Origin: a virus
Length of the DNA: 34,927 nt
IMG/VR virus record: IMGVR_UViG_3300031766_000029
Location: 1-34,927 of that record
Direction: 5' to 3' (one strand)
Below, one piece after another: positions 33,950 through 34,927 of the stretch. Both the position numbers and the translations under genes were made by a program. The notes beneath the pieces are model-generated. The model saw only the letters and a list, made by a program, of their open reading frames with translations. It was not told where the DNA came from and did not search any database. Within the stretch, counting starts at the first letter, position 1, and every line of letters begins with the position of its first letter.

Positions 33950-34927
33950 ATGGGATTTACTAAAGAAGAAGTAAGGAAGTTAAATTTTAAGGTACAGGCT
34001 GGTAATGTTATTGATGCAGACTCAGGTAATTTCTGGTATCAGTCTAGGCTTGAAAATCAACCTGCAGTAAAACCATCAAGAATACTAAATCAATATTCTA
34101 CTGTAACAGCCAATCCACCAACTAGCCTTGCTAACTTAATTACAATGACACAAGGTGGTGGTGCACTAAGTGGAATAGTAGGTGATGAGTATACTGGAAT
34201 TTCTACAAGACTAAATAGATTAACTCCAGGTTTAGATAATACATGGATTTCTTATGATAATTATGCAACTGGGGCATCATCTGGTAGAAAAGATTTATGG
34301 ATAAATCCTTCAAGTGTACCTGATTCAAATGGGGATCCTTCAACTTCATATACTATTTCATTATATAGTGGAGATCCTGCGGCTGGTGGTGTTTTTATAT
34401 CAACCTCAACTGGGCAAGGCTCAGGTGCTGATGCAGAAGTCGGCTGGGTATGGAATTATGACCAAGGTTTATTATTTTTAGCAAATGACCTTGTTTCAAC
34501 TATTGACGGTAATCTTGCAACATATCCTGATGGTTTAGATTTTTATGTACAGGGTTTTAGATATATTGGAACTACAGGTGGTGGTGGTGGCGGTGGCGTC
34601 CAAGGAGAACAAGGACCACAAGGACCAACTGGTGCGGCATCAACCGTATCTGGACCACAAGGACCACAAGGACCAAGTGGGCCTGCTGGTACTGGAGCAC
34701 AAGGACATCAAGGACCACAAGGACCACAAGGGGAACAAGGCCCTAGCGGACCTGCTGGTAATACTGGTATACAAGGACCGCAAGGTAATACTGGTGCCGT
34801 TGGACCACAAGGAGAACAAGGTCCTAGCGGACCTGCTGGTAATACTGGTATACAAGGACCGCAAGGTAATACTGGTGCCGTTGGACCACAAGGAGAACAA
34901 GGTCCTAGCGGACCTGCTGGTAATACT
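33950..34927 (+). CDS. Collagen-like fibre protein, 3' end beyond the window
   Basis: The ATG follows AAAAGAAAATTAAATA, and 326 codons are open to the last base, so the gene continues outside. Residues 1-210 form a globular domain ([16 protein letters not shown] to [10 protein letters not shown]), followed by a seven-Gly hinge and then Gly-X-Y triplets from about residue 216, mostly GPQ, GEQ, GPS and GPA. Such rods are trimeric collagen-like shafts in phage fibres. The shaft is built from 27-residue (81-bp) units repeated with almost no DNA change. The receptor-binding tip, if present, lies downstream. The partner is probably the adjacent 744-aa fibre-type protein. Confidence 0.82.
   Translation, partial: MGFTKEEVRKLNFKVQAGNVIDADSGNFWYQSRLENQPAVKPSRILNQYSTVTANPPTSLANLITMTQGGGALSGIVGDEYTGISTRLNRLTPGLDNTWISYDNYATGASSGRKDLWINPSSVPDSNGDPSTSYTISLYSGDPAAGGVFISTSTGQGSGADAEVGWVWNYDQGLLFLANDLVSTIDGNLATYPDGLDFYVQGFRYIGTTGGGGGGGVQGEQGPQGPTGAASTVSGPQGPQGPSGPAGTGAQGHQGPQGPQGEQGPSGPAGNTGIQGPQGNTGAVGPQGEQGPSGPAGNTGIQGPQGNTGAVGPQGEQGPSGPAGNT
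34742..34927 (+). repeat. 81-bp tandem repeats encoding collagen-like 27-aa units
   Basis: CCTAGCGGACCTGCTGG recurs at 34742, 34823 and 34904, a period of exactly 81 bp (nine Gly-X-Y triplets). The two full units are almost identical in DNA, including third codon positions, and the third is cut by the window end. This indicates very recent duplication and a likely length-variable shaft. Confidence 0.9.

Noticed and set aside
34640-34900. Minus-strand open frame with repeated Leu-Trp-Ser units
   Set aside because: It is the complement of the collagen-like GGACCACAAGGA repeats, whose Gly-X-Y frame on the + strand is clearly the real one.
34606-34927. Short regular repeats considered as a CRISPR-like array
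   Set aside because: The repeats are directly adjacent, in frame and translate to Gly-X-Y; there are no unique spacers between them.

Overview
The window looks like part of the genome of a large T4-like myovirus that infects a Bacteroidota (probably flavobacterial) host. The T4-like assignment rests on a gp32-type single-strand binding protein, a gp61-type primase, UvsY and UvsW in one co-directional run, a GroES/gp31-like co-chaperonin, a tail-tube-fold protein and several large fibre genes. The host assignment is an inference. The DNA is very AT-rich, starts are preceded by A-rich leaders with hardly any Shine-Dalgarno sequence, and stop/start overlaps (ATGA, TAATG) are common. All 25 genes I call are on the + strand, and no stretch above 300 bases lacks a gene. 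I recognise no tRNA, CRISPR array or insertion sequence.

Layout. Positions 1-17295 hold tail, baseplate and fibre genes. They include three very large structural proteins (1294, 1544 and 1015 aa, the last with collagen-like triplets), a small coiled-coil protein, a membrane-anchored protein, and a protein whose C-terminal half resembles T4 gp19. Positions 17319-23089 form a replication, recombination and chaperone block: RuvC-like resolvase, GroES-like protein, gp32, primase, UvsY and UvsW. Two short proteins with a T4-internal-protein-like N-terminus are interspersed there. Positions 23153-31673 hold a very acidic repeat-rich protein (prohead-core-like), a small unknown protein, two polynucleotide-ligase-like nucleotidyltransferases (423 and 1149 aa), an NMNAT-like nucleotidyltransferase and a 75-aa Lys-rich protein. 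Positions 31684-34927 hold two further fibre-type genes; the last has 81-bp tandem collagen-like repeats and runs off the window.

The most striking pattern is a short motif, roughly K-x-[FIY]-x-x-[FY]-[ILV]-x-E. It recurs at the N-terminus of at least five proteins and inside three or four more. It closely resembles the capsid-targeting sequence of T4 internal proteins (MKTYQEFIAE|A) and is usually accompanied by [LI]-x-E|[A/G/S] sites of the kind cut by the T4 prohead protease gp21. My reading is that 17319-31673 contains a set of proteins loaded into the prohead, partly processed there and possibly ejected with the DNA. Their predicted activities are unusual for such cargo: ligase-like enzymes, an NAD-type adenylyltransferase and a glycine-zipper membrane peptide.

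Regulation. Two AT-rich motifs (AATATATAA and AAATAAATAA) recur just upstream of gene starts and resemble T4 late promoters. The gp32 leader carries a perfect hairpin and a phased array of GGCA repeats that could be its autoregulatory site. A clear intrinsic terminator closes the 423-aa ligase-like gene, and a second terminator-like hairpin lies inside the start of that same gene.
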